Shown: positions 8,290 to 16,624 of the stretch, piece after piece
Layout of the letters: each line of letters opens with the position of its first letter
Position numbering within the stretch: position 1 is the stretch's first letter
NCBI GenBank assembly: GCA_945875845.1
Contig: CAMCMB010000002.1
Location: forward strand, 1-64,000
Direction of reading: 5' to 3'
Length of the DNA: 64,000 nt
DNA from: Pirellula staleyi DSM 6068
GTDB lineage: Bacteria > Planctomycetota > Planctomycetia > Pirellulales > Pirellulaceae
The notes under the pieces: generated by a model
Seen by the model: only the letters and a program-made list of their open reading frames with translations
The model's database searches: none
What the model was told of the DNA's origin: nothing
Program-made: the position numbers and the translations under genes

Positions 8290-9881
8290 GCGAGTCAAAC
8301 GAATTGCCGAAGGGATGGGGGATGGCACGAGTGGATGCACTTGTTGAACTCGTCAATGGTTTTGCATTCAAGCCTACTCAGTGGAAGAGTGAGGGATTGC
8401 CAATTATCCGAATCCAAAACCTAAACAATCCTGCTGCGCCCTTCAATTACTGCCCCGAAAACCTTCCAGACAAGATTCGAGTTCGCAATGGCGACCTGCT
8501 ATTTGCTTGGTCCGGAACACCCGGAACATCATTTGGTGCGCACATCTGGCGAGGGGAAGATGCTTGGCTCAATCAACACATCTTCAAGGTGAATTTTGAT
8601 CGGGAATACCTAAACGAAAGATACCTTCGTCTGGCGATTAATCAGAACCTTGACAGTTACATTCGCCAAGCTCATGGGGGGGCCGGTTTGGCTCACATCA
8701 CAAAGGGCCGCTTTGAAGAGTCACGGCTTTCGATCGCTCCACTAAATGAACAAGCCCGCATTGTCGCCAAGATCGAAGAACTGTTCTCCGACCTGGATGC
8801 TGGCGTAGCGGCACTGAAGCGTGCCAAGGCGAATCTGAAGCGATACCGTGCCTCCGTTCTCAAAGCCGCCGTCGAAGGCAAGCTCACAGAAGAGTGGCGT
8901 GCCAAGCATCCTGCCAAAGAACCCGCTTCGGCTATCCTGGCTCGCATCCTGAAGGAACGCCGTCAAAAGTGGGAAGCCGATCAACTCGCCAAGTTCACCG
9001 CCGCTAAAAAGGAACCGCCCAAGAACTGGCGTGATAAGTACGTCGAGCCATCGCCACCTGATACAACGGGGTTGCCGGAATTGCCTAACGGTTGGTGCTG
9101 GGCTACCATTCAACAACTTGCATTTGTTGATGTTGGATTCGCGTTCAAAAGTGCAGATTACACCAAGGAAGGTATCAGATTGTTGAGGGGCGAAAATATG
9201 GAGCCAGGATCGCTACGATGGAACGACGTGCGATTCTGGCCTGAGGACAAGCTCGCAGGATTGGAGCATCTGCTTGTAAAAGAGGGGCAGATCATTCTTG
9301 CGATGGATAGACCATTGGTTTCGGCAGGACTCAAGTTAGCAAGGGTGAAGGCGTGTGATCTTCCGTGCCTCCTCGTTCAGCGAATGGCACGATTACGAAT
9401 GTTTGACGAAGCCATAACCAGCTTTTTGCACTGTTCGATGCAAACTCATGCGTTCATCTCTTGTTTGCTCGGCGCTCAAACTGGTACTCAGTTACCGCAC
9501 ATTAGCGGATCGGGAATTGAAGAGTTTGTTACTGCATTCCCTCCGCTCATGGAACAAGAGCAAATTGCCGAGGATGTCGCCGAGACACTTTCACAGATCG
9601 ACGCTGCCGAAATGCAAGTCGAACAAAGCCTACTTCGTGCATCTCGTCTTCGACAAAGCATCCTAAAGCAAGCCTTCGAGGGAAGACTGGTCCCGCAAGA
9701 CCCGAAGGACGAACCGGCCAGCGTGCTGCTGGAGCGACTGCGGGCGAGTCGGGCGCACGATGTCGCAAACGGCATGGCTGCAACTTCAAAGCGGACTCGT
9801 GCTAAAATCAAAGAATCATCGGGCGAACCCCGCACCCGGATTCGTCGCGGTCCGTCAAGCCAAAACCAACAGGAGGAATAA
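8286..9881 (+). CDS. hsdS: Type I restriction-modification specificity subunit
   Basis: A 531-residue HsdS with two target-recognition domains, each followed by a conserved helical spacer. TRD1 covers about residues 1-160, with the first spacer (KIEELFSDLDAGVAALKRAK, then LKAAVEGKLTEEW) near 160-210. TRD2 covers about 255-425, with the second spacer (VEQSLLRASRLRQSILKQAF) near 440-470. The protein sets which bipartite DNA sequence is bound by the complex. It overlaps hsdR by four bases. The last 40 residues are basic and not part of the usual family length. A strong AGGAGG lies within its final codons and serves the next gene. Confidence 0.93.
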   Translation: MSESNELPKGWGMARVDALVELVNGFAFKPTQWKSEGLPIIRIQNLNNPAAPFNYCPENLPDKIRVRNGDLLFAWSGTPGTSFGAHIWRGEDAWLNQHIFKVNFDREYLNERYLRLAINQNLDSYIRQAHGGAGLAHITKGRFEESRLSIAPLNEQARIVAKIEELFSDLDAGVAALKRAKANLKRYRASVLKAAVEGKLTEEWRAKHPAKEPASAILARILKERRQKWEADQLAKFTAAKKEPPKNWRDKYVEPSPPDTTGLPELPNGWCWATIQQLAFVDVGFAFKSADYTKEGIRLLRGENMEPGSLRWNDVRFWPEDKLAGLEHLLVKEGQIILAMDRPLVSAGLKLARVKACDLPCLLVQRMARLRMFDEAITSFLHCSMQTHAFISCLLGAQTGTQLPHISGSGIEEFVTAFPPLMEQEQIAEDVAETLSQIDAAEMQVEQSLLRASRLRQSILKQAFEGRLVPQDPKDEPASVLLERLRASRAHDVANGMAATSKRTRAKIKESSGEPRTRIRRGPSSQNQQEE

Positions 9882-9882
9882 C

Positions 9883-10158
9883 ATGACCACTGTGAGTATC
9901 GAAGAAGCCCAAGCCAAACTGCCCGAGTTAATTGAGCATCTGGCGAAGGGAGAGGAATTGGTAATTACTCGCAATCAGCAACCCATCGCCCGTTTGCTCG
10001 CCGAAGGACGCCCGAAACGACAACCTCGAAAGGCCGGTAGCGCCAAAGGGTTGCTCACCATCCTAGCCGAAGACGATGAACACCTGGAAGATTTCCAGGA
10101 GACCAACTGCGTTTCGAACGATCAACGCCGGTCAACTAAAAAGATACTGGAGCAATAG
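9883..10158 (+). CDS. Phd/YefM-family antitoxin, orphan, altered C-terminus
   Basis: A 91-residue protein preceded by a perfect AGGAGG at 9871-9876. Residues 1-45 form the Phd/YefM DNA-binding core (SIEEAQAKLPELIEHLAKGE, then ITRNQQPIARLL). The linker and EDDEHLEDFQE segment are typical of antitoxins that pair with PIN toxins, but the usual short ending is replaced by about 18 unrelated residues (TNCVSNDQRR...). No toxin gene follows: a second Phd gene starts two bases after the stop. This looks like an antitoxin that lost its partner by deletion or frameshift yet kept its reading frame between hsdS and hsdM. Confidence 0.8.
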   Translation: MTTVSIEEAQAKLPELIEHLAKGEELVITRNQQPIARLLAEGRPKRQPRKAGSAKGLLTILAEDDEHLEDFQETNCVSNDQRRSTKKILEQ

Positions 10159-10160
10159 AC

Positions 10161-10475
10161 ATGACCATTGTCACTATCGAAGACGCCCAGGCCAACTTGA
10201 AGGAACTTATCCATCAGTTGTCACCGGGTGAAGAACTCATCATTACTGAAAATCAACAGACTGTGGCGAAACTTGTGAGCCCAGTTTCGATGAAACCTGG
10301 ATTGCGTCCCGCTAACGAACTGGATCAAACCGAACTGTGCAACGGCAAAGCAGTCGCGACCAACCCCGCCCTGACGAGTTGGCCTTGTCAGCCTGGAACA
10401 GCAAAAGACACCAACCACTGGATGGCCCCTGATTTAGACGCTCCACTCGACGATTTTTCGGAGTATTCGGAATGA
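10161..10475 (+). CDS. Phd/YefM-family antitoxin, partner toxin truncated
   Basis: A 104-residue protein with the same N-terminal fold as its neighbour (TIEDAQANLKELIHQLSPGE, ITENQQTVAKLV). Its C-terminus, WMAPDLDAPLDDFSEYSE, is the segment that normally wraps the cognate PIN toxin. The TGA overlaps the ATG of a toxin stump (ATGA at 10472-10475), the usual coupling of such pairs. The two Phd genes are similar in their cores but not close copies, so they probably come from separate TA modules rather than from a recent tandem duplication. Confidence 0.8.
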   Translation: MTIVTIEDAQANLKELIHQLSPGEELIITENQQTVAKLVSPVSMKPGLRPANELDQTELCNGKAVATNPALTSWPCQPGTAKDTNHWMAPDLDAPLDDFSEYSE

Positions 10476-10552
10476 CTCTTCCCCTGGATAAGCACACATT
10501 TTTATGGTTTTGGTGGGCAGATCCGCAAATGAGTGCGAAGGCGATGAGGTAG
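10472..10552 (+). pseudogene. Stump of a PIN-domain (VapC-like) toxin
   Basis: Only 26 codons: MTLPLDKHTFLWFWWADPQM and a few more, ending at TAG 10550-10552. The LDxHTFLW start and the DP.MS.KA segment are the N-terminal strand and helix of VapC-type toxins that accompany Phd antitoxins; the remaining roughly 100 residues are absent. The ATG overlaps the stop of the antitoxin gene, as in intact modules. The next gene starts two bases after this stop, so the deletion joined the stump directly to it. Confidence 0.7.
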
Positions 10553-10553
10553 C

Positions 10554-11033
10554 ATGATGTCGGAAAAAAGCGAAGTCAAAAAGGGAAACGACTACTTCGG
10601 TGCATTTGAGCCTCTCGAAGTCTTAATCTGGCTCGATGGTCCTCGGACTTTCACCCTGTTGGATGGAGATGGGCAATTGTGCCTTGCGCATTGGTTGCAG
10701 GAAAAAGAGAACCATTGGCACTATGTTGTTGTTCCTATAACCGATCAGATTCTGAAGGAACTGAATAACGGCGAGCAATCGCTTTTGGACGTTTTACATC
10801 AGCCTCGAGTTTATGTAGTCTCGGTCGATGCACAGTTTCAAACGCAAAGCGTATCGCTTGTGCAATTCGAACAGTTGCCTCAAGAAGCCCTGCCCGTGCG
10901 AGGCACCATGCTTCGCAGAGAACTCGAACCCGTTCTTCGACCGAGATCGATCGGCGCTGAGATAAAGCCAGGTGACATTCCCGAAAGCGTTTTAAAGACA
11001 ACCGTTGAAAACGCGCGGAAGACCCCAACATGA
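10554..11033 (+). CDS. Unknown protein translationally coupled to hsdM
   Basis: A 159-residue soluble protein with no signal peptide or membrane segment. I do not recognise its family with certainty. The first half is rich in beta-strand-like, aromatic sequence (LIWLDGPRTFTLLDGDGQL, HWHYVVVPIT) and the last third (from about residue 120) is charged and probably extended. Its stop overlaps the hsdM start as ATGA (11030-11033), so it should be made together with the methylase. It may be an accessory or anti-restriction partner of the type I enzyme, or a toxin/antitoxin component from the neighbouring decayed modules. No catalytic motif is visible. Confidence 0.75.
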   Translation: MMSEKSEVKKGNDYFGAFEPLEVLIWLDGPRTFTLLDGDGQLCLAHWLQEKENHWHYVVVPITDQILKELNNGEQSLLDVLHQPRVYVVSVDAQFQTQSVSLVQFEQLPQEALPVRGTMLRRELEPVLRPRSIGAEIKPGDIPESVLKTTVENARKTPT

Positions 11034-12520
11034 GCAACAACGACTCCCAACAAATAGTCAACAAGGCCTGGAACTTCGCTCACGTTTTGCGTGACGATGG
11101 CCTTTCGTACATGGCCTATACCGAACAGATCACGTTCCTGCTGTTCCTCAAAATGGCTCACGAACAAACGAAGCCTCCGTACAACAAGCCTTCGGTCGTT
11201 CCCGCCAAATACAATTGGGAAAGCCTGCTCAAACGTGAAGGGGACGAACTCGAAGCTCACTACCGGCACATCCTCGAGGAACTTGGCAAGCAGCCTGGAA
11301 TGCTCGGCGAAATCTTCAAAAAGGCTCGTCCAGAAATCCAGAACCCAGCAACGCTTCGCCGATTGATCGTCGATTTGATCGATGTTGAAAAGTGGTCGTC
11401 GATGGATGCCGATGTCAAAGGGGATATCTACGAAGGCTTGCTCTCCAAGAGCGCTGCCGAAAGTCCAAAAGGTGCTGGTCAATACTTCACGCCTCGTGAA
11501 CTTATCAAAGCCATCGTCGATTGTGTCCAACCGACCGTCGATGACACCGTATGCGATCCCGCAGCAGGCACGGGCGGCTTTCTCTTGGCAGCTTACGATT
11601 ACGTTGCCAAGCATCAGGGCAAGACACTCGACAAGGATCAGAAGAAGCATCTGCGAACGAAGTTCGTGAAGGGCTGGGAGTTGGTCCCCAACACGGCCCG
11701 CCTTTGCATCATGAATCTATACTTGCACGGCATCGACGCTGATCCTTGTCCGATCAAATCGGGAGTGGATAGTCTTGCCAGTGATCCGGGTGAACGGTTC
11801 AGCGTGGTCATGGCCAATCCACCGTTCGGGAAGAAGAGCAGTATCTCGATCGTCAACGAAGCGGGAGATTTGGAGAAGGATGACAACGCTTACGAACGCC
11901 AAGACTTTTGGACAACAACGAAGAACAAGCAACTGAACTTCGTCCAGCACATCAAGACGCTTCTCAAAGTGAATGGACGCTGCGCGATCGTCGTACCAGA
12001 CAATGTGTTGTTTGAGGGAGGAGCAGGAGAAACGGTTCGTCGCAATCTCATGAAGCAATGCGATGTTCACACACTTCTGCGACTGCCCACCGGCATTTTC
12101 TACGCCGGGGGCGTGAAGGCCAACGTGCTGTTCCTCGACGCCAAGCCCGCCCAAGAGAAGCCGTGGACAAAGACGTTGTGGGTTTACGATTTGCGAACGA
12201 ACATGCACTTTACGCAAAAGACCAATTCGCTACAGCGGTCGGATTTGGATGAGTTCGTTGCGCTCTATCGACCGGGCAAGCGTCACTTGCGCAAATCAGG
12301 TTGGAGTGAGACAAACCCTGATGGGCGTTGGCGATCGTACGAATACGACGAGCTGATTAAACGGGACAAAGTAAACCTCGACATCTTCTGGCTACGAGAC
12401 CAAAGCCTGGAAGACTCCGACGATTTGCCCGCTCCCGATATATTGGCTCAAGAAATTGCCGACGATCTGCAAACCGCACTGGAGCAGTTCACTGCGATTG
12501 CAGAAAAGGTGAAGGGTTAG
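11030..12520 (+). CDS. hsdM: Type I restriction-modification N6-adenine methylase
   Basis: A 496-residue HsdM. The N-terminal helical HsdM_N domain (about 1-125) is followed by the methylase core with AdoMet motif I DPAAGTGGF at about 177-185 and the catalytic motif IV NPPFGK at about 263-268. The text GAGQYFTPRELIKAIVD just before motif I is typical of this family. The protein methylates adenine in the sequence set by HsdS. It is separated from hsdS by about 1.15 kb holding antitoxin genes and an unknown gene, a non-standard arrangement, but shares strand and tight junctions, so one operon is likely. Confidence 0.95.
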   Translation: MSNNDSQQIVNKAWNFAHVLRDDGLSYMAYTEQITFLLFLKMAHEQTKPPYNKPSVVPAKYNWESLLKREGDELEAHYRHILEELGKQPGMLGEIFKKARPEIQNPATLRRLIVDLIDVEKWSSMDADVKGDIYEGLLSKSAAESPKGAGQYFTPRELIKAIVDCVQPTVDDTVCDPAAGTGGFLLAAYDYVAKHQGKTLDKDQKKHLRTKFVKGWELVPNTARLCIMNLYLHGIDADPCPIKSGVDSLASDPGERFSVVMANPPFGKKSSISIVNEAGDLEKDDNAYERQDFWTTTKNKQLNFVQHIKTLLKVNGRCAIVVPDNVLFEGGAGETVRRNLMKQCDVHTLLRLPTGIFYAGGVKANVLFLDAKPAQEKPWTKTLWVYDLRTNMHFTQKTNSLQRSDLDEFVALYRPGKRHLRKSGWSETNPDGRWRSYEYDELIKRDKVNLDIFWLRDQSLEDSDDLPAPDILAQEIADDLQTALEQFTAIAEKVKG

Positions 12521-12650
12521 CGAACTTACGAATGCTGCCTCCTGCTTGCCCAATCCCTAGGTGATACACTGGAAGTATTTGAAGCACTACGTTGGAAACA
12601 ATTCCAAAATGCGACGGAAACAGAACAATGATACGAGTGAAAATGACGAC

Positions 12651-12854
12651 ATGACGATCACCGAGAAAGCCCAATCCGCTTTTCTCAACGTGACTGTTTC
12701 CGTTGTCGAGCGAGCCAAGCAGACTCACACACCGATCATCATCTTCGAGGATGATCGAATTCTGATATTGGCACCGGACGATTTCGAAAAAATGTCGTTA
12801 GACAGCTCCAACGATTCAAAGACGGATATTCAATGGCCGAAAGAATCCGCCTAG
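12651..12854 (+). CDS. Small unknown protein preceding a nuclease-like gene
   Basis: 67 residues from ATG 12651; in-frame upstream starts at 12609 and 12561 would add up to 30 residues but are poorly conserved-looking. The core, VERAKQTHTPIIIFEDDR then LILAPDDFE, resembles the short beta-hairpin proteins found beside toxin and restriction genes, where residues around TPI.I.ED are typical. No enzyme motif is present. It lies 130 bases after hsdM and 15 bases before the nuclease-like gene at 12870, with which it may form a pair. Function unknown. Confidence 0.55.
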   Translation: MTITEKAQSAFLNVTVSVVERAKQTHTPIIIFEDDRILILAPDDFEKMSLDSSNDSKTDIQWPKESA

Positions 12855-12869
12855 AAAGATTCGCTCCAA

Positions 12870-13817
12870 ATGACCAACATTTTCTCAACTTACTCAACCG
12901 GCGAAAACCGAGTCACTGCTTCATTCCTTGCGGTGCTTCGGTCTTTGTCGCTTGATCGAATGCAGCGACTCATTGGAAGTTTGCTAGAGCAATCCGAGTT
13001 TGAGTTGATTCGATTCGAGAACCAGCCATCCAAGGGTGGCGTTGGTGTTCCTGATGCCATCATTCAAAGTAGTATTCGGCTGCTGCTGGAAACAAAGACT
13101 GAACGTGATGCGATTCGATTACCTCAGATCAAGCGGCATCTTGAGCGATTGGACGAAGCAACTGAAGCTGTTGCGATATTGCTGGTACTGACGCCTGATG
13201 ATGTGCGACCATCGGAACTCGATAAGCTGAACGATTCACGAGTTGTATGGACCTCATTTTCGATCCTGGACCAAGCAATCGATGAAATGCTCGATGACAA
13301 ATACGAAGTTGTTTCCGAGCGTGAAGCATTTTTGCTGCGTGCGTTGCAGACGATGCTCGCAGAAGAAAAACTGCTTGCCAATCCGAACGATGTGGTGATC
13401 GTGGCGGCTCGAAGCGCATGGCCGGAATACAACGAACTACACGCCTATGTTTGTCAACCCAATCGACCATTTCAGCAGGTGACTCGTTTGGGCTTCTATT
13501 CCAAGGGAAGCATCTATCCATTGGTCCCGAAGATTCTTGCGACCTATGATGAAGTCGAAATGGTAAAGGATCACTACGACGGCGAACTAGGGGCATTGGT
13601 TAACCGGATGTTGAAAGAAGAGAAGCGACCAGAAAACGGAATGTTCAAGGTCTTGATGCTATCTGCACCCGATTCCCCCGAAACGCTGCGTCTTGACCGC
13701 CCAATTCCAAACGACAAACTTTCAAAAACCGGCAAGACAACCGCATTCACGATGGGACAGCGATACGTTGCCAGCGAAAGACTGAAACAAGCCAAGACCA
13801 CATCGGATTTGGATTGA
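12870..13817 (+). CDS. PD-(D/E)XK nuclease-like protein
   Basis: A 315-residue soluble protein. Residues 61-76 show a PD-(D/E)XK active site: PD62, a hydrophobic strand, then E74-T-K76 (LLLETK). The helix after it and the ILLVLTPDD strand near 105 fit the same fold. The remaining 200 residues do not resemble anything I can name; the region [15 protein letters not shown] near 190 may be a substrate- or cofactor-binding part. The gene follows the type I locus on the same strand and is preceded by a small unknown gene, so it could be an additional restriction or anti-phage nuclease. Specificity is unknown. Confidence 0.65.
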   Translation: MTNIFSTYSTGENRVTASFLAVLRSLSLDRMQRLIGSLLEQSEFELIRFENQPSKGGVGVPDAIIQSSIRLLLETKTERDAIRLPQIKRHLERLDEATEAVAILLVLTPDDVRPSELDKLNDSRVVWTSFSILDQAIDEMLDDKYEVVSEREAFLLRALQTMLAEEKLLANPNDVVIVAARSAWPEYNELHAYVCQPNRPFQQVTRLGFYSKGSIYPLVPKILATYDEVEMVKDHYDGELGALVNRMLKEEKRPENGMFKVLMLSAPDSPETLRLDRPIPNDKLSKTGKTTAFTMGQRYVASERLKQAKTTSDLD

Positions 13818-13899
13818 TGAACCAAGGGACCATGTTTCAAGGAGGACATCGAACTGTACATCGACCGTTTGCGTTAGAATCGGTATCCATGTTATTTTT

Positions 13900-14481
13900 T
13901 TGCGGGCAAATCGATTCATTGTCGAAAAGGATTGGACGTTGGCAAAACAAGACTTTCTACGGCTTCCAGTCGTCTCAGCGAGTGCCGAATACTTGGTAAT
14001 GGGATACTTGATGCGCCGGAACATCCTGGCCTACAAGGCACCACCGAACAACGAAGGATACGATCTGATTTGCATACATCCCAACCCACGCCATCAGTCC
14101 CAGGGCAATGAATTGTCCCAAGTCCGGGTTCAGGTTAAGAGTCGCTACGCAACCGACTGCGACAGGGGCTTTCCGCTAAAAGAAGTTAGTCTTGACGCAT
14201 TCGATTTTCTCATTGTTGCTTTCCTGAACATTGGGAAGTTCTTTGGAAAAAACGATGGATCATCTGGGAGTCTCGAACCAGAGTTCTACACGCTCTCTAA
14301 CGAGTTCATTCGATTACATCACGACCCTAGTTCGTCTTGGCAAAAAGTGAAGCTGAAGAAGCTGCAACATGAGATTGAGCCGTTTAAGAACGATTTGGGA
14401 TTTGAATTGATCGCCGAGAAACTGGGGGTAACAAGACCCAAGAAGGATCGAACCGCAACCGTAAACGACTTGGGTGAGTAA
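13900..14481 (+). CDS. PD-(D/E)XK-like protein (resolvase/Vsr-type fold)
   Basis: A 193-residue protein if it starts at TTG 13900; a TTG at 13939 is an equally good start and no ATG fits the conserved beginning. The first 80 residues show the pattern E30 ([13 protein letters not shown]), D55 (NNEGYDLI) and Q78-V-K80 (RVQVKSR), the E-D-QxK variant of the PD-(D/E)XK fold seen in small nucleases and restriction-like proteins. The C-terminal half is basic and helical. It sits between the other nuclease-like gene and an HTH gene on the same strand. A DNA-processing or defence role is inferred from the fold and location only. Confidence 0.6.
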   Translation: MRANRFIVEKDWTLAKQDFLRLPVVSASAEYLVMGYLMRRNILAYKAPPNNEGYDLICIHPNPRHQSQGNELSQVRVQVKSRYATDCDRGFPLKEVSLDAFDFLIVAFLNIGKFFGKNDGSSGSLEPEFYTLSNEFIRLHHDPSSSWQKVKLKKLQHEIEPFKNDLGFELIAEKLGVTRPKKDRTATVNDLGE

Positions 14482-14499
14482 GGGCCATAGTAAACCAGC

Positions 14500-14862
14500 A
14501 TGTCCGATTCGCTAAAGCCGTATCTGACGCCACCAGAAATTGCGAAGTTACTTCGTGTATCTTCTGAGAAGGTACTTGGCTGGATTCGCAAAGCAGAGCT
14601 AACGGCAATCAATGTCGGCGACGGAAGCCGTCCACGATACCGAATCCGTCGTGAAGACTTAGATTCATTCCTGCGAAGTCGGGAGGTTCAGCCACCGGCT
14701 CCAAGAACTCGATGGAATCATCGAATGGATCGAACTTCAAAGCCACCAGAAGGAGGTCCAATTGATCCGGTGCTTGGTAAAGAACTTGCCAAGAAAGGAC
14801 AGGCTAGGGAAGTCTTCGGTAAATACTATCGAATCTGGAATGGAGTAACGCAGTTTGTTTGA
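14500..14862 (+). CDS. HTH_17 / excisionase-type DNA-binding protein
   Basis: A 120-residue protein. Residues 8-60 form a winged HTH: LTPPEIAKLLRVSSEKVLGW, a short wing containing GDGSRPRYRIR, and EDLDSFLRSR. The second half is a proline- and arginine-rich linker ending in a small hydrophobic patch, not seen in plain excisionases. It begins 18 bases after the stop of the upstream PD-(D/E)XK-like gene, so the two are probably cotranscribed and the HTH may regulate that unit. It is only distantly similar to the HTH protein at 5284. Confidence 0.7.
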   Translation: MSDSLKPYLTPPEIAKLLRVSSEKVLGWIRKAELTAINVGDGSRPRYRIRREDLDSFLRSREVQPPAPRTRWNHRMDRTSKPPEGGPIDPVLGKELAKKGQAREVFGKYYRIWNGVTQFV

Positions 14863-14914
14863 CGAATATGGCTAACTTCCTGTAGTTGATGACCACAAGC
14901 TACCAAGATAATTC

Positions 14915-15598
14915 ATGACCTCCAACCTCTTCACTGATCTCCCGTCGAACTTACCCGACAAGCTTTTCACTACATTGCTCGAAGCAACCAAGTTGCGCAT
15001 CGAACGCATCGTATCAGAGGGGCATTCTTCGTCCCAAGGGTTTTGGTACGATCAAGACCAAAATGAATGGGTTGTGGTACTAAAAGGAGGCGCTCGAATG
15101 TCGATTGAAGGTATAGTCAAAGTATTGCGGCCTCTAGTTTGCAATGAAACAGGCGCTTTGGCGGGAGTTCTGGCTACAACCTATGAGTCAAGCGGCGGAT
15201 CAAGCGACCTTATGAGCGACGAAGCACTCCAGCACACCATACGAGAAATCCTGAGTTCCTATTCCGAATCAGAAGGTGATGGTATTCACACTTTTGTCGG
15301 CAACGAACCGGATGAAGTCATTGTGCAAATCAAGGGCAGCAAACTTGCGATTTCAGTCTTTTCAAGGCGTTGGGACGGGCCTAGTTCACTGGTTGTGCAT
15401 CCGATCCCAATTGCAACCTTGAATTGGCGTCGTATTCCATTCGATTTACTCAAGACGGAATTGACCAGCCTCATCGAAACAGCCCGAAAGATACGTCGCT
15501 CTAAATTTCGTAAGTGCTTAAAATGTGGCGACACAAAACCACCTGAATGGATGCATGATGAGCAAACATGCCAATCCTGTTCAGGAGCTATCTACTAG
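14915..15598 (+). CDS. Truncated cupin fused to unknown domain with zinc ribbon
   Basis: A 227-residue chimera. Residues 4-65 (NLFTDLPSNLP..., RIERIVSEGHSS, FWYDQ, EWVVVLKGGARM) match residues 85-155 of the cupin part of the gene at 16624, but the second half of the cupin barrel, with its remaining strands, is missing. After about residue 68 the sequence changes to an unrelated region of about 120 residues. It ends in a probable zinc ribbon with cysteines in CLKCG and CQSC. The break suggests a deletion that joined two genes in frame. Whether the product folds is unclear. Confidence 0.6.
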   Translation: MTSNLFTDLPSNLPDKLFTTLLEATKLRIERIVSEGHSSSQGFWYDQDQNEWVVVLKGGARMSIEGIVKVLRPLVCNETGALAGVLATTYESSGGSSDLMSDEALQHTIREILSSYSESEGDGIHTFVGNEPDEVIVQIKGSKLAISVFSRRWDGPSSLVVHPIPIATLNWRRIPFDLLKTELTSLIETARKIRRSKFRKCLKCGDTKPPEWMHDEQTCQSCSGAIY

Positions 15599-15623
15599 CA
15601 AGAATCACACTTTCTTCCCCACC

Positions 15624-16475
15624 ATGCCTAATCCTCAAATCAAAGTAAGACTGTCGATCCTCGAACGACGACAAATCGCCATCCTGCTCCCCGAGTTTGC
15701 CAAAAGACTCGAATTAGACGAGCCAAACTCTCGGATGATCCCGTTTTCCCTCGACGAAGCCAAGCGTGTACTGGACGCACTCAAAAGCGACACGAGGAAA
15801 CACAGGGCGATGGTCCAAAGTGCTCTAGAACGGGCTATGGAGAGCTTTGAGAATGCCATTGAGGATGCGACCGGGATAGGCACCATTAATGCAAACAAGC
15901 GTCTCTACCAATTTAGGATTACCCTAAATGAATCCGAGCCGTCGATTTGGCGTCGGATTCAAATCAAGAACTGCACCTTGGAACGGTTCCATGAGCACAT
16001 TCAGTTGGCTATGGGGTGGGGCAATGAGCATTTGCACCGTTTTCGAATCAAGGATGAAATCTATGGCGATGCGCAGTTGCTCGATGATGGATTCGACGAC
16101 CAAAACGAGTTCATTGATTCCACCGGCATCAAAATCGGAGATGTCGTTCCCAAGAGTGGAAAACGAATCAGCTTCGAATACGAATACGATTTTGGAGATG
16201 GCTGGAAACACGAGGTTCTTTTTGAAGGATGCCTGGCTGCAACCGAGGGGCAAAAATACCCTATCTGTGTTGAGGGCGAACGAGCTTGTCCACCTGAAGA
16301 TGTTGGTGGAATCTTTGGCTACAATGAGTACCTTAAAATCATCGGCGACCCGAACCACGAACAACACGAGGAAATGTTGGAGTGGAGGGGCAAGTTCGAT
16401 CCAGAAAAGTTCGATTCCAAAAAGGCATCCAAAAAGATGCAACGTGGAATGGCTAAAGGCAAAGATGCGGATTAG
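15624..16475 (+). CDS. Plasmid pRiA4b ORF-3-like family protein
   Basis: A 283-residue protein starting at ATG 15624. The family domain occupies about residues 92-255: LYQFRITLNESEPSIWRRIQ, then YEYDFGDGWKHEV and a CPPEDVGG motif, which are its hallmarks. The first 90 residues are a charged helical extension. The family is common on plasmids and in accessory islands, often near toxin-antitoxin or restriction genes; its biochemical role is not established. The C-terminus is lysine-rich. Base composition is close to that of the upstream nuclease genes and differs from the following DUF1653-cupin gene. Confidence 0.85.
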   Translation: MPNPQIKVRLSILERRQIAILLPEFAKRLELDEPNSRMIPFSLDEAKRVLDALKSDTRKHRAMVQSALERAMESFENAIEDATGIGTINANKRLYQFRITLNESEPSIWRRIQIKNCTLERFHEHIQLAMGWGNEHLHRFRIKDEIYGDAQLLDDGFDDQNEFIDSTGIKIGDVVPKSGKRISFEYEYDFGDGWKHEVLFEGCLAATEGQKYPICVEGERACPPEDVGGIFGYNEYLKIIGDPNHEQHEEMLEWRGKFDPEKFDSKKASKKMQRGMAKGKDAD

Positions 16476-16525
16476 TCATCAACAAAATTACAAATCCATT
16501 CTCTCGTTCATTTGGACGGCAAAAC

Positions 16526-16624
16526 ATGCAGCCCAGATACCGCTTCAAAAACGACGGGAAGTTGCGGATCGGCACCGATGACGCCGAGAAACTGGCGGGA
16601 TTTTTGGAAGAGAAGGTGACTTAA
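16526..16624 (+). pseudogene. C-terminal fragment of a PH-like membrane protein
   Basis: A 32-codon frame whose end, LRIGTDDAEKLAGFLEEKV, closely matches the C-terminus of the intact protein at 18001 (IRIGTDDAENLAKFLTQRI). The membrane segments and most of the PH-like domain are missing. Its TAA overlaps the ATG of the DUF1653-cupin gene (TAATG at 16622-16626), preserving what was probably the original junction between the two genes. It marks a duplication of this gene block followed by deletion. Confidence 0.65.

Noticed and set aside
9760-9882. N-terminal extension of the first Phd antitoxin into hsdS
   Set aside because: A perfect AGGAGG precedes ATG 9883, and the family fold starts there; the upstream codons are the hsdS tail in another frame.
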